This document shows positions 53,111-62,664 of a DNA stretch of 64,000 nucleotides, one piece after another; position 1 is the first letter of the stretch; each line of letters opens with the position of its first letter. The stretch covers positions 1-64,000 of the forward strand of contig JAERTE010000123.1 of NCBI GenBank assembly GCA_016845145.1. The letters are read 5' to 3'. The notes under the pieces were generated by a model, which saw only the letters and a list, made by a program, of their open reading frames with translations, did no database searches and was not told the origin of the DNA. Both the position numbers and the translations under genes were made by a program. This stretch comes from Rhodospirillaceae bacterium (GTDB lineage: Bacteria > Pseudomonadota > Alphaproteobacteria > Rhodospirillales > Casp-alpha2).

Positions 53111-55096
53111 TTAGACCAATTCAACATCCGTGATGATCTCCACCAATGAAGGGCCATCATGCTTCAACGCCTTTTTCAGGGCATCGGCCAGGTGTTCGGG
53201 CTTGCTGACGCGGATGCCCATGCCGCCGCAAATCTCGGCGTATTTGGCGAACGGCGGGTTGTGCATGGATGTCTGCCAAACCTCCCAATGACCGGCGCGC
53301 TGCTCTTTCGAAATCTTGCCCAGTTCGTTGTTGTTGAGCAAAACGTGGGTGATGTTCATGCCGTACTTTACCGCCGTGGTGAACTCCGCCATGTACTGGC
53401 CGAACCCGCCGTCGCCAGAGACCGAGATGATCTTGCGATCCGGCGCCGCCGCCCTCACGGCTGCCCAGGCGCCCATAGCGGCGGGGAAGGCGAACCCGAT
53501 GGAGCCCAGATATCCCGACATCAATACCGACTGCCGTTCGACTTCGAAATAACGCCCGAACGAATAGGCGTTGTTGCCGACATCGACGGCAATGACGGCG
53601 TCCGCCGGTGCGGCTTTGGTTAGTGCCGCGAACACCGCCGCCGATGAGATGCCCTTGCCGCGGCTGTCGTTGGCACGGCTTTTCTTTTCCGCCCTCCAAG
53701 CTTTCCAGCGTGCCTTCAGCTCAGCGCGCTGGTCGGTAAAGCGGCTGCCTTTCGGCAGACCTTTTTTCAGCAGACCAGCGGTAATCGACACCTCGCCCCA
53801 CACCGGCACATCGACCGGGTGGAACTTGCCCAATGCCATTTGCTCGAAGTCCACTTGAATGATCTTTTTTGAACGTTCGATACCCGTGTGGTTGGAGAAC
53901 GACGCGCCGAACACCACCAGCAGGTCCGCTTCGTTCATGAACCAGCTGGCGATGGGGGTGCCGCTACGGCCAAGTACGCCGGCGGCAAGCGGATGCTTGT
54001 CCGATATCTGGCCCTTGCCCTTGAACGTCGTCAGGATCGGCGCGCGCAGGCGTCCGGCCAATCGGATGATTTCGTCCATACCGCCCCGTGCACCATAGCC
54101 AACGACGATCACCGGGCGCTTGGCCTTGCCGATCAAGCGGCAGGCATCGCGCACCGATTTTGCCGGGGGCGTGATGTCAGACGACGAGACCCGGCCTTTG
54201 GGGCCCGAGGCTTTGGCACCGTCGGCGGCAGGAAGAACTTGCACTTCGTCGGGGAAGATCAGGTGCGCCACGTCGCGCTTCAGGCTCGCGTGCTTGAGCG
54301 CCAACGTCATCAATTCAGCATGTTTGGAATCGTGCAGCACTGTCTGGCTCCACTCCGCCACGGCCTCGAAGGCAGAGGCTTGATCGATCTCTTGGAATGC
54401 CCCTGGCCCCAGCACTTGGGTATCCACTTGCCCAGTCAGCGCCAGCACCGGCGCGCGGTCGACCTTGGCATCCCACAAGCCGGTCATCAGGTTGGTTGCG
54501 CCGGGGCCCGCGATGGTCAGGCATGCCGCCGCCCTGCCCGAAAGTTTGGCATAACCCGAGCAAGCAAACGCCGCTGCGCCCTCATGACGGATACCGATGA
54601 ATTTGAGATTGCCGGCTTGTTCCTGCAGACGGATAGCGTCCGCCAATCCTAGGTTCGAATGGCCGACCATGCCGAACACCGTATCCACACCCCAGTTGGT
54701 CATGGTTTCGGCCATGACGTCGGTGACCGTGCGGACATGCGACGCCTCTTCGGGCAGACCGACGTAGATGCCGTCGTCTCGGACCTCGACCGGGAACATC
54801 TCCTGGCCGGTATCTTCATGTCCGCCCGGCGGTTTGCCGGTCAGCGGGTCGAAATCCCAACCGTGCCAAGGGCATCGGAGCCAGCATTCACCGTCGTTGC
54901 CGTTCTCGATGGAGCCCTCGCCAAGCGGCCCGCCCTGGTGCGGGCAGGCATTGTCCATGGCCGTGTATTGGTCGGCGAAATGTACCAGCGCCAGGGTCTT
55001 GGTCCCGGCGGAGACGGTTGTCACCCGTCCTGGCGGCAGTTCGTTCAGTTCTGCGACCTTGTGCCAAACGAGAAGGGTATTTTCGGAAGTCGTCAT
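53111..55096 (-). CDS. Rieske [2Fe-2S]-thiamine diphosphate enzyme fusion
   Basis: A 661-residue two-part protein. Residues 8-118 are a Rieske ferredoxin domain with C51-P-H53 and C75-P-W-H78. Residues 122-661 are a full ThDP enzyme of the acetolactate synthase/pyruvate oxidase class: catalytic Glu172 (IRHEGAAAFA), GPGATNLMTGL, and the ThDP-Mg site G561-D-G-G to N588-N-N. Such enzymes decarboxylate 2-oxo acids; a fused Rieske centre suggests internal electron transfer from the ThDP adduct. It lies 14 bp after the GltS-like gene and 115 bp before DUF1538, all on one strand. Confidence 0.92.
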   Translation of the reverse strand: MTTSENTLLVWHKVAELNELPPGRVTTVSAGTKTLALVHFADQYTAMDNACPHQGGPLGEGSIENGNDGECWLRCPWHGWDFDPLTGKPPGGHEDTGQEMFPVEVRDDGIYVGLPEEASHVRTVTDVMAETMTNWGVDTVFGMVGHSNLGLADAIRLQEQAGNLKFIGIRHEGAAAFACSGYAKLSGRAAACLTIAGPGATNLMTGLWDAKVDRAPVLALTGQVDTQVLGPGAFQEIDQASAFEAVAEWSQTVLHDSKHAELMTLALKHASLKRDVAHLIFPDEVQVLPAADGAKASGPKGRVSSSDITPPAKSVRDACRLIGKAKRPVIVVGYGARGGMDEIIRLAGRLRAPILTTFKGKGQISDKHPLAAGVLGRSGTPIASWFMNEADLLVVFGASFSNHTGIERSKKIIQVDFEQMALGKFHPVDVPVWGEVSITAGLLKKGLPKGSRFTDQRAELKARWKAWRAEKKSRANDSRGKGISSAAVFAALTKAAPADAVIAVDVGNNAYSFGRYFEVERQSVLMSGYLGSIGFAFPAAMGAWAAVRAAAPDRKIISVSGDGGFGQYMAEFTTAVKYGMNITHVLLNNNELGKISKEQRAGHWEVWQTSMHNPPFAKYAEICGGMGIRVSKPEHLADALKKALKHDGPSLVEIITDVELV

Positions 55097-55110
55097 GGAT
55101 CGTACTCCTA

Positions 55111-56625
55111 TTATTCGGCGGCTTGCGGTTGCTGGGCCTCGCCGGGATACAGTTCGTTCAGCGGAATGGAGTCGCCTTTATCAGTGACCACCCTAGCATG
55201 GAAACGTTTCAAGCGGCGCGGTTCCGGCACGCCGCAGGAGTGCGCGATCACACCGACTTCGTACTCCATGTTGAGCGCGTAGTTCTTCACGCGCTCGGCC
55301 TTGTCCGATGCATCGAGGCCGTGTTGCAGGCGCGGGTTGTGGGTGGTGATGCCGGTGGGGCAGGTGTTCTTGTTGCACTGAAGTGCTTGGATACAGCCCA
55401 AGGCGAACATGAAACCGCGTGCTGACACGGTGAAATCAGCGCCGCAGCAAAGCGCCCAGGCAACATCGGAGGGCGTAATCATCTTACCCGATACAATGAC
55501 CTTCACCCGTTCACGCAGCCCATGGGCACTCAGCTTGTCGACAACCATGGGCAGGCTTTCTTGGATCGGCAGACCCATGTAGTCGATCAGGCTCATGGGG
55601 GCGGCCCCGGTGCCGCCATCGGCGCTGTCGACGGTGATGAAATCGGGCGCTGTGTCGGCGCCGCGCTCATTGATTTCCGTGAACAGGCTATCGAGCCAGC
55701 CGTAGGCACCGATCACCGCCTTGAACCCGACAGGCTTACCGGTGACGCGGCGGATACGATGGATCATATCCAATATTTCGCCGGCATTGTTGATGTCGGG
55801 ATGACGGTTCGGACTGATCGAATCCTCACCCTCAGGAATGCCGCGGATGTTGGCGATTTCCGGCGTCACTTTGCCGCCCGGCAGGATACCGCCCTTGCCC
55901 GGCTTTGCGCCTTGGCTGAGCTTGATCTCAAACATCTTAACCTGTTTGTGCGCGGCCACTTCTCGCAGTTTTTCGTCTGAAAGCTCGCCCGTTTCGTCGC
56001 GCACGCCGTATTTGGCCGTGCCGATCTGAAACACGATATCCGCACCGCCTTGCAGATGATAGGGCGACAGCCCGCCTTCGCCGGTGTTCATCCAGCAGCC
56101 AGCCATGCGCGCACCGTTGGAAAGCGCCAGCACGGCGGGCTTGGAAATGGCGCCGTAGCTCATGCCGGAAATATTGAAGATGGAACTTGTCGTGAACGGT
56201 TTTTCCGAGCCGGCCCCAATGGTGACGGGCTTAGGCGGTACGGCATCGTCTTCAAGGGTGGGAAACGGGCAATTCACGAACAGCACCGTGCCACGCGGTT
56301 TAAGATCGCGGGTGGAGCCGAATGCGATGGTGTTGTCCAGACCCTTGGCGGCACGGTAGGCCCAACTGCGCTGTTCACGATTGAAGGGCATTTCTTCGCG
56401 GTCCATGGCAAAGAAATATTGGCGGAAAAACGCGCCCATGTGCTCGAAGAAATAGCGCAATCGTCCGATGACCGGATAGTTGCGGCGAATGGCATGGGTC
56501 GTCTGAGAGACGTCGGCGACATAAAGCACGGCGATGATCACAAGTGCTAGAACGACGAAAGAAATGATCGCAACGGCACCGTAGGTGATGATCGCTGCGG
56601 CAAAGTCGTTGATGGTATGGCTCAT
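55111..56625 (-). CDS. FMN-binding glutamate synthase-like protein, membrane-anchored
   Basis: A 504-residue protein. The N-terminus has one membrane helix (about residues 10-34, ITYGAVAIISFVVLALVIIAVLYV). The FMN barrel follows: SGMSYGAISKPAVLAL, TGEGGLSPYHLQGG, FEIKLSQGAKPGKGGILPG, ISPNRHPDINNAGEI, VDSADGGTGAAP, and the iron-sulfur loop CIQALQCNKNTCPTGIT. This is the synthase half of GltB without the glutaminase and GXGXG parts, so it probably uses another amine or electron donor. It is first gene of the PII/DUF1538 operon. Confidence 0.92.
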   Translation of the reverse strand: MSHTINDFAAAIITYGAVAIISFVVLALVIIAVLYVADVSQTTHAIRRNYPVIGRLRYFFEHMGAFFRQYFFAMDREEMPFNREQRSWAYRAAKGLDNTIAFGSTRDLKPRGTVLFVNCPFPTLEDDAVPPKPVTIGAGSEKPFTTSSIFNISGMSYGAISKPAVLALSNGARMAGCWMNTGEGGLSPYHLQGGADIVFQIGTAKYGVRDETGELSDEKLREVAAHKQVKMFEIKLSQGAKPGKGGILPGGKVTPEIANIRGIPEGEDSISPNRHPDINNAGEILDMIHRIRRVTGKPVGFKAVIGAYGWLDSLFTEINERGADTAPDFITVDSADGGTGAAPMSLIDYMGLPIQESLPMVVDKLSAHGLRERVKVIVSGKMITPSDVAWALCCGADFTVSARGFMFALGCIQALQCNKNTCPTGITTHNPRLQHGLDASDKAERVKNYALNMEYEVGVIAHSCGVPEPRRLKRFHARVVTDKGDSIPLNELYPGEAQQPQAAE

Positions 56626-56730
56626 GGTCCAGTTCCCCCCTCAATTTACAGGCGCTTGACGTGCTTCTAGGTGTTTAGATGCACCAAAGGGCGGAATGGT
56701 TACCGATCGATATCTGTTGGGAAATAGGCT

Positions 56731-57021
56731 CTAGCGAGTTTCTGCCTCGCGAGCGGCGACGATGGCATCGATCAGGTCGTCGGGCAGATCATCAGGGGCC
56801 GGGGCTGAAGAGGGCCCTAGAATCTCGCCACCAAGTGCCGAAGCCTTTTTGTAAGCAGCTAAGTAATCGAAGCATTCGCGGCACATCTTGATGTGCAGGT
56901 CGAACTTCCAGCGGGCATAGGGCTCGAGCCGCCCCTCAACATAGTCGAGTAAGGTCTCTTCCACTTCGCCGCAGGTCATCATCATCGGCATTCGGGACAT
57001 GACAGCCTTGATCGTTTTCAT
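56731..57021 (-). CDS. Zinc-finger anti-sigma factor
   Basis: A 96-residue anti-sigma of the zf-HC2 type: MTCGEVEETLLDYVEG, then H43-x3-C47-x2-C50 (HIKMCRECFDYL), the zinc site that senses stress in ChrR/RsrA-like factors. No membrane segment is present, so it is cytosolic and probably redox-responsive. It overlaps the sigma gene by 4 bp. Confidence 0.9.
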   Translation of the reverse strand: MKTIKAVMSRMPMMMTCGEVEETLLDYVEGRLEPYARWKFDLHIKMCRECFDYLAAYKKASALGGEILGPSSAPAPDDLPDDLIDAIVAAREAETR

Positions 57022-57635
57022 GATGTTACCTCGGAGTTGGCGCCGAATGTGGGTTCCAAAAGACGCTTCAGCGCAGCACGCGCGCGATGCAGACGAACTT
57101 TGGCCGCGCTGATGGAAATACCCAATGTTTCAGCGGTCTGATCGGTGCTCAGGCCTTCGACGTCACGCAAAATGAAAATCTCGCGCGCCTCGCCAGATAA
57201 CCTGGAGAGCGCATCAATAACGGCTTGGCGCACTTCGGCGCGTTCCGCCAAGTCAGGCTCGTGCAAAGCACTGTAAGTGGGCTCGATGCGGCAGCCCGTG
57301 GAATCGAAAATCGGTGCCAGTTCTTCCCAGGATACTTCGGCCAGCCGGGTGCGTTTACGCCGATGCATGAGCGCCGTATTGATGACGATTCGATGCAGCC
57401 AGGTCGACAGCAGAGACTTTCCCTGAAAGGAATCGATTTTGCGGAAGGCCTGCAGAAACGCTTCCTGCACGCAGTCGTTGGCATCGTGTTCTCCGACGAT
57501 GGGAATAACGGCTGCCCGCATGCGCCCCCCATGGGTGCTGATCAGCTGCCGGAAAGCGTCGGGCGCGCCCGTGCGTAGACCGGCGACCAGCAATTCGTCT
57601 TCAATGTTTTTCGGCGGTGCCATGTCTTGGTCCAT
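57018..57635 (-). CDS. ECF-type RNA polymerase sigma factor
   Basis: A 205-residue sigma factor with region 2 (VGEHDANDCVQEAFLQAFRKIDSF, STWLHRIVINTALMHRRK) and region 4 (LSRLSGEAREIFILRDVEGLSTDQTAETLG, ISAAKVRLHRARAALKRLL). ATG 57635 is taken; ATG 57623 is possible. It is paired with the zinc anti-sigma at 56731 and is distinct from the ECF pair at 32984. Confidence 0.93.
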   Translation of the reverse strand: MDQDMAPPKNIEDELLVAGLRTGAPDAFRQLISTHGGRMRAAVIPIVGEHDANDCVQEAFLQAFRKIDSFQGKSLLSTWLHRIVINTALMHRRKRTRLAEVSWEELAPIFDSTGCRIEPTYSALHEPDLAERAEVRQAVIDALSRLSGEAREIFILRDVEGLSTDQTAETLGISISAAKVRLHRARAALKRLLEPTFGANSEVTS

Positions 57636-57662
57636 GCAGCTAGGATACGCCGTCGGGCTGGG

Positions 57663-58823
57663 CTAGATCAAATCGGCGATGGCGTCGAGCAGGCGCTCGG
57701 TTTGGTTCGCCCATGACAGGTCGTTCATGAAGTCCGCGCCGGCTTTGGCACGCAGGTGCGCAGCTTCGCGGTCCGTATAGACCGCTTCCAAATGCGCGAC
57801 AATTTCGTCGACCTGACTTTCACGCCACATTTCTGTTTCGCTGCCGTTGGCGGAAATCTGGTGTTGATCGGCAAGCACGAAGCTATTTTCGCCGTTAATG
57901 ATATCCATGTGTCCGGTGTTGGCGGACAGAACACACGGCACGCCTGTCGCCATGGCTTCCATGGCGACTAGGTTGGTGCCGCCTTCGCAGCGGTTGGGAA
58001 ACAGCGCCACATCCATGTCGCGCAAAATCGCGGCCATCTGTGTATTGGGCACCCAACCGAGATCAATGAAGGCATCCGGCGCGACTCCGTTCTCTGTCGC
58101 CCAACGGCGGATATCCACTTCGCCGTCGGCATCGGTTTCGGGCTCGGCACCAATGTGTACAGACGCACTCATGCCTTTGGCGCTCTCGGGCCATGCATTG
58201 CGCCACGACGTTACCAAGATGGCTTCCGGGTGACGGGCATGGAAAATCTTAAACGCCGCCACCACCAAGTCCTGGCCTTTGCGAATCTCCAGTTTTCCCC
58301 CAGAGAAGATGGCGAAGCGATCGCGGTAAGCGGTGCTCGGCGGGCCGGGTTTGAACAAGCCGATATCCACACCTTGCGAGACGAATTCGATGTTTTCTAT
58401 ACCGTGGGCGCGGGCGTAGTCGCGGTTCCATGATGATCCGGCCAGGATACGGTCGTAGGTCCCAGCGCGGGTTTTGGCTTCATCGTCGATGCCACCGTGT
58501 TCGTAAAAGATAAATCCGATATCCGTGCCGCCCCGGATGGCGTCACGGCACCTGAACCCATTGGCCAGCGCGTGTAAAACGGTCACGCCGCCGACCTTGA
58601 CCGTGTTGCCGCCGGCCGGGTCCAGGACTTGTGTCTGGATCTGGCGTTGCTCATCGGCGAAAGGCAGTAACGCGGGCGGGATTTCACTCAGTTGTGGCTC
58701 AGTGAACAACAACGGCGTCGGCTCGCCGCGTTTGACCAAGTTTAGCGCCAAATTGAGCCCGAATATGCCCCAGCCATGCGAGTCCGAAAGCTGCCATGTG
58801 ATGCCGAGGCGTGAACTTGTCAT
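57663..58823 (-). CDS. Glycosyltransferase (GT4-like)
   Basis: A 386-residue GT-B glycosyltransferase. The C-terminal donor domain contains FAIFSGGKLEIRKGQDLVVAAF, DLGWVPNTQMAAILRDMDVALFPNRCEGGTNLVAMEAMATGVPCVLSA, which includes the E-x7-E nucleotide-sugar motif (EGGTNLVAME). Soluble, no membrane helix. It is a single gene rather than part of a polysaccharide cluster; acceptor and sugar are unknown. It diverges from the molybdoenzyme gene. Confidence 0.88.
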   Translation of the reverse strand: MTSSRLGITWQLSDSHGWGIFGLNLALNLVKRGEPTPLLFTEPQLSEIPPALLPFADEQRQIQTQVLDPAGGNTVKVGGVTVLHALANGFRCRDAIRGGTDIGFIFYEHGGIDDEAKTRAGTYDRILAGSSWNRDYARAHGIENIEFVSQGVDIGLFKPGPPSTAYRDRFAIFSGGKLEIRKGQDLVVAAFKIFHARHPEAILVTSWRNAWPESAKGMSASVHIGAEPETDADGEVDIRRWATENGVAPDAFIDLGWVPNTQMAAILRDMDVALFPNRCEGGTNLVAMEAMATGVPCVLSANTGHMDIINGENSFVLADQHQISANGSETEMWRESQVDEIVAHLEAVYTDREAAHLRAKAGADFMNDLSWANQTERLLDAIADLI

Positions 58824-58941
58824 GCGTGATGATTGCCCATGGCGCCATCACGGGCAAGGCCCGGAGTAGACAATATATCACCGAATTCTTGCCGCATTCA
58901 GCGGCTGGCGTTAGATTCGCTGCAAAGGGAAGGGCTTTGCA

Positions 58942-61008
58942 TTGAACCATATGACGTCAACCTACGTGCCGTCGGCTTGTCCACACGATTGCCCCAGTAC
59001 TTGTGCGCTGGAGGTCGAGCGCCTGGACGCGCAGACCATCGGCAAGGTACGGGGCGCCAAGGACAACGATTACACCATGGGCGTGGTCTGCGCCAAGGTG
59101 GCTGCCTACCGAGAGCGCGTGCATCACCCGGAACGCCTGGGTAAGCCGCTGAAACGCACGGGTGCGAAGGGCGAGGGCAAGTTCGCGGAAATTTCTTGGG
59201 ACGAGGCACTCGACGAAGTTGCCGATGCCTTCAAGGCCGCCACCGAGAAGCACGGCCCGCAGACCGTCTGGCCCTACGATTTCGCCGGCACCATGGGGTT
59301 GCTGCAACGCGATGGTATCATGCGTCTGCGCCACGCCATGAACTATTCCGGCATGGACCCGACCATTTGCGTGCCGTTGGCATCAAATGGATGGCAGGCG
59401 GGTTGCGGAGTGGTGCGTGGTGTCGACCCGCGCGAAGTGGCGGACTCGGATCTGATCATCGTGTGGGGCGGCAATCCGGTATCGACGCAAGTCAATTTCA
59501 TGACCCATGTGGCCAAGGCGCGTAAGGCGCGCGGCACCAAACTGGTGGTGGTTGATGTCTACAAAACGCCCACCGCCGAAGCCGCGGACATATTCATCCC
59601 CGTACGGCCCGGTACCGACGGTGCGTTGGCGTGCGCGATCATGCATGTGCTGTTCAAGGAGGGATTTGCCGACCGGGAATACATGGAGAAGTACACGGAT
59701 TTTCCCACCGATCTTGAATCCCATTTGGAACAACGATCACCGGAATGGGCTTCAACTATCTGTGGCGTCCCGGTGGAGGACATCGTCTCACTGGCGCGGC
59801 TTTACGGCGAGACCAAACGCAGCTTTATCCGCGTTGGCTACGGATTTTCGCGCAGCCGCAACGGCTCGGCCAATATTCATGCCGTCAGTTGCCTACCCGC
59901 CGTTACCGGTGCGTGGCAGCATAAAGGTGGCGGCGCGCTGCACACCAACCGCGCGCTCTATGCCCATATCGACCAGACCATGATCAAAGGCTTGGATGTC
60001 TGTGACCCCGATATCCGGCAATTGGATATGTGCCGCATTGGGCCGGTCCTGAACCGCGATGAGCCGAGCTTGCTTGGTGGGCCGCAGGTGACCGCCATGC
60101 TGATCCAGAACACCAACCCCGCCGACGTGGCGCCCGATACCAATGCGGTGATCAAGGGGCTGGCGCGCGATGATTTGTTTGTGTGCGTACACGAACAGTT
60201 CATGACCACGACGGCGAAATATGCCGACATCGTACTGCCGGCAACGATGTTCTTGGAACATGAGGATTATTACCGCGGCGGTGGACATATGTATCTGCAG
60301 GTGCACCGTGCGGTGATCGAGCCGTTTGACCAGTGCCGTTCCAATCATGATGTCATTTGTGCTTTGGGCCAACGGTTGGGCTCAAATCATCCGGCGTTTT
60401 ATATGTCGGGCGAGGAATTAATCGACCAAAGCCTCACGGCCACCGGCCTGCCGGGCTTCGAAGAAGCTGCCGACATGAAATGGATCGACATGAGTGTTTC
60501 ATGGGAAGAGGCGCACTTCCAAAACGGGTTCGGCCACGCGGACGGGAAATTCCGCTTCGCGCCCAATTGGTCAGAAATCGGCCCCGATCATGCGGTAATG
60601 CCGACACTGCCGGATCATCTCGCCAACACCGATGAAGTGAGCGACGAAAAACCGTTCCGGCTCGTCGTGCCGCCGGCCAGGCGATTTCTCAATTCGACCT
60701 TCAACGAGATGCCGTCGAATCGAACCAAAGAACATGCCCCGCGTGCCCTGATGGAACGCGAAACCTGCGAGAGATTGGGCCTCAAAGAAGGTGATCAAGT
60801 GCGGTTGGGGAATGAGCAAGGCAGCGTCGTGGTGCCGGTCTATCCAGCAAGCGACCAGCGTGCCGACACGGTCATTGTCGAGGGCATTTGGCCGGGCGCT
60901 GATTTCGGCGAGGGACTCAGTATCAATGTCTTGGTCAGCGCTGACCGTGGACCGCCCAATGGCGGCGGCGTGTTCCACGATACCGCCATATGGGTGAGGG
61001 CTGCCTAA
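58942..61008 (+). CDS. Molybdopterin-dependent oxidoreductase (4Fe-4S, bis-MGD type)
   Basis: A 688-residue member of the DMSO-reductase/BisC-PhsA superfamily (TTG 58942, or ATG 58951). The N-terminal cluster ligands are C13, C17, C21 and C50 (CPHDCPSTC to VVC). MGD-binding stretches include IIVWGGNPVSTQVNF and ATMFLEHEDYYRGGGH, and the C-terminal MopB domain is intact. There is no twin-arginine signal, so it is cytosolic. Reaction and redox partner are unknown. Its stop overlaps the mipZ ATG by 1 bp. Confidence 0.9.
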   Translation: MNHMTSTYVPSACPHDCPSTCALEVERLDAQTIGKVRGAKDNDYTMGVVCAKVAAYRERVHHPERLGKPLKRTGAKGEGKFAEISWDEALDEVADAFKAATEKHGPQTVWPYDFAGTMGLLQRDGIMRLRHAMNYSGMDPTICVPLASNGWQAGCGVVRGVDPREVADSDLIIVWGGNPVSTQVNFMTHVAKARKARGTKLVVVDVYKTPTAEAADIFIPVRPGTDGALACAIMHVLFKEGFADREYMEKYTDFPTDLESHLEQRSPEWASTICGVPVEDIVSLARLYGETKRSFIRVGYGFSRSRNGSANIHAVSCLPAVTGAWQHKGGGALHTNRALYAHIDQTMIKGLDVCDPDIRQLDMCRIGPVLNRDEPSLLGGPQVTAMLIQNTNPADVAPDTNAVIKGLARDDLFVCVHEQFMTTTAKYADIVLPATMFLEHEDYYRGGGHMYLQVHRAVIEPFDQCRSNHDVICALGQRLGSNHPAFYMSGEELIDQSLTATGLPGFEEAADMKWIDMSVSWEEAHFQNGFGHADGKFRFAPNWSEIGPDHAVMPTLPDHLANTDEVSDEKPFRLVVPPARRFLNSTFNEMPSNRTKEHAPRALMERETCERLGLKEGDQVRLGNEQGSVVVPVYPASDQRADTVIVEGIWPGADFGEGLSINVLVSADRGPPNGGGVFHDTAIWVRAA

Positions 61009-61877
61009 TGGGCTTGTTCGGCCTTGGCGGAACGAAGAAATCCGGCGAAACCGGCGGACGGGCGCATGTGATCGTCGTCGGCAATGAGAAAGGTGGTAGC
61101 GGTAAATCGACCACAGCCATGCACATCATTGTCGCCATGTTGCAGCAAGGACGCTCGGTAGCCAGCATCGATGTGGACGCCCGGCAAGGCACACTGAGCC
61201 GCTATATCGCCAACCGCGAGAAGTACATCAAAACGGCGGGGCGCGACATCGGCATGTCCGATCATTACACCGTCGACCCGTCGAAGGAAGCCGCCGGCCC
61301 GGCCGAATTGGAGGCGGAACAGCAACGCTTGCGCCTGCTCATCGAGGGAGCCTGGATCAATCATGACGTGGTGATTATCGATACGCCGGGCAGCGCCAAT
61401 GCACTGTCGCGATTGGCACACTCTTATGCCGATACGCTGATCACGCCGATTAATGACAGCCTCGTCGATTTCGATGTGTTGGCGCACGTGGATGGCACGC
61501 GCTTTGCCATTATGGGGCCCAGCCACTATGCCGAAATGGTCTGGGAGCAAAAGAAGGTCCGCGCCGACAGGGACGGCGGCACCATTGACTGGATCGTCAT
61601 TCGCAATCGGCTGTCGAGCCTGGATGCCCACAACAAACGCGAGATGGAACGTCTGGTGCGGGAATTGGCTGAGCGTATACGGTTCCGCAGTGTGCCGGGA
61701 TTGGGCGAACGGGTGATTTTCCGAGAGCTGTTTTTGGTCGGGCTGACGATCCTGGACTTGAAGGATGCCGCTGGTCCGCGCGCGCTTAGTCATTCGCACC
61801 ATGCGGCACGACAAGAAGTGTTCACCATCGTCAACGCCATCGGTTTGCCGCCAACTGAAAATGCCATCACCAATTGA
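61008..61877 (+). CDS. mipZ: Division-plane positioning ATPase MipZ
   Basis: A 289-residue ParA/MinD-like ATPase from ATG 61008 (MGLFGLGG). The deviant Walker A is EKGGSGKST (K28), followed by DVDARQGTLSRYIANR, Walker B-like IIDTPGS and NDSLVDFDVL, and DWIVIRNRLSS, then FRSVPGLGERVIFRELFLVGLTILDL; these are MipZ-specific stretches. In alphaproteobacteria MipZ forms a bipolar gradient with ParB and inhibits FtsZ away from midcell. An extra Gly/Lys-rich 20-residue N-terminus is present. It leads the run of VWA and J-domain genes. Confidence 0.93.
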   Translation: MGLFGLGGTKKSGETGGRAHVIVVGNEKGGSGKSTTAMHIIVAMLQQGRSVASIDVDARQGTLSRYIANREKYIKTAGRDIGMSDHYTVDPSKEAAGPAELEAEQQRLRLLIEGAWINHDVVIIDTPGSANALSRLAHSYADTLITPINDSLVDFDVLAHVDGTRFAIMGPSHYAEMVWEQKKVRADRDGGTIDWIVIRNRLSSLDAHNKREMERLVRELAERIRFRSVPGLGERVIFRELFLVGLTILDLKDAAGPRALSHSHHAARQEVFTIVNAIGLPPTENAITN

Positions 61878-61924
61878 CATGAATGCGCGTGGCATTTCGC
61901 CGTGCATGCTACTATCTGTTGATC

Positions 61925-62656
61925 ATGAGTAAGACTCCGAAAGTGCCCGATAACAACGCCGCGGCGAACGTCGATGCGTTCTTGCAAAAAGCCGCAGCCA
62001 TTCCGCGTGGCAAAGCCCCCGGCTCGGGCGGGCGGTTGCTGTTCGCGCTTGATGCCACGGCCAGCCGGCAACCCACATGGGACCATGCCGCGCATATCCA
62101 GGCAGAGATGTTTCAGGCGGCGTCGGCGCTGGGCGGGCTCGATATTCAATTGGCGTTTTTCCGGGGGTTTGGCGAATTCAAGGTCAGTTCGTGGACCGGC
62201 AACGGTAGCGAGATTCTGCGTTTGATGACGTCGGTCACCTGCATGGCCGGAACGACACAACTCGGCAAGGTATTGAAGCATGCCCGCAACGAGCAAAAGC
62301 GCCGCAAGATTGATGCGCTGGTGTACGTGGGCGATTGCTTTGAGGAGGACATCGACGAGATCGGTAGCGTGGCTGGCGAACTGGGCCTGCTGGGATTGCC
62401 CTGTTTTATGTTTCACGAGGGCGTCGATCCCATCGCCACGTTCGCGTTCCAGCAGATCGCCAAGCTTTCGGGCGGCGCTTATTTCAGTTTCGACGCGGCG
62501 TCGGCGTCGGTGTTGAAGGATCTGCTGCGCGCGGTCGCGGTTTATGCCAGTGGCGGGTTCATGGCGCTCAAGGATCACACGCAGCGCCAAGGCGGTGAGG
62601 TGCGGCAACTGACCGATCAACTGGCCCGGCGCAGGGGTCGGTCGGGGGGGAGCTAG
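61925..62656 (+). CDS. VWA-like domain protein
   Basis: A 243-residue soluble protein from ATG 61925 (MSKTPKVPDNNAA). The core is a Rossmann-like VWA fold with an N-terminal Asp motif (LLFALDATASRQ, a D-x-T/S-x-S MIDAS-like site), a later TTQLGKVLKHA, and IDALVYVGDCFEEDIDE. The C-terminus is basic (RRRGRSGGS). It probably binds a metal-dependent partner. It lies 48 bp after mipZ and 9 bp before the J-domain gene. Confidence 0.8.
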   Translation: MSKTPKVPDNNAAANVDAFLQKAAAIPRGKAPGSGGRLLFALDATASRQPTWDHAAHIQAEMFQAASALGGLDIQLAFFRGFGEFKVSSWTGNGSEILRLMTSVTCMAGTTQLGKVLKHARNEQKRRKIDALVYVGDCFEEDIDEIGSVAGELGLLGLPCFMFHEGVDPIATFAFQQIAKLSGGAYFSFDAASASVLKDLLRAVAVYASGGFMALKDHTQRQGGEVRQLTDQLARRRGRSGGS

Positions 62657-62664
62657 ACAGTGAC

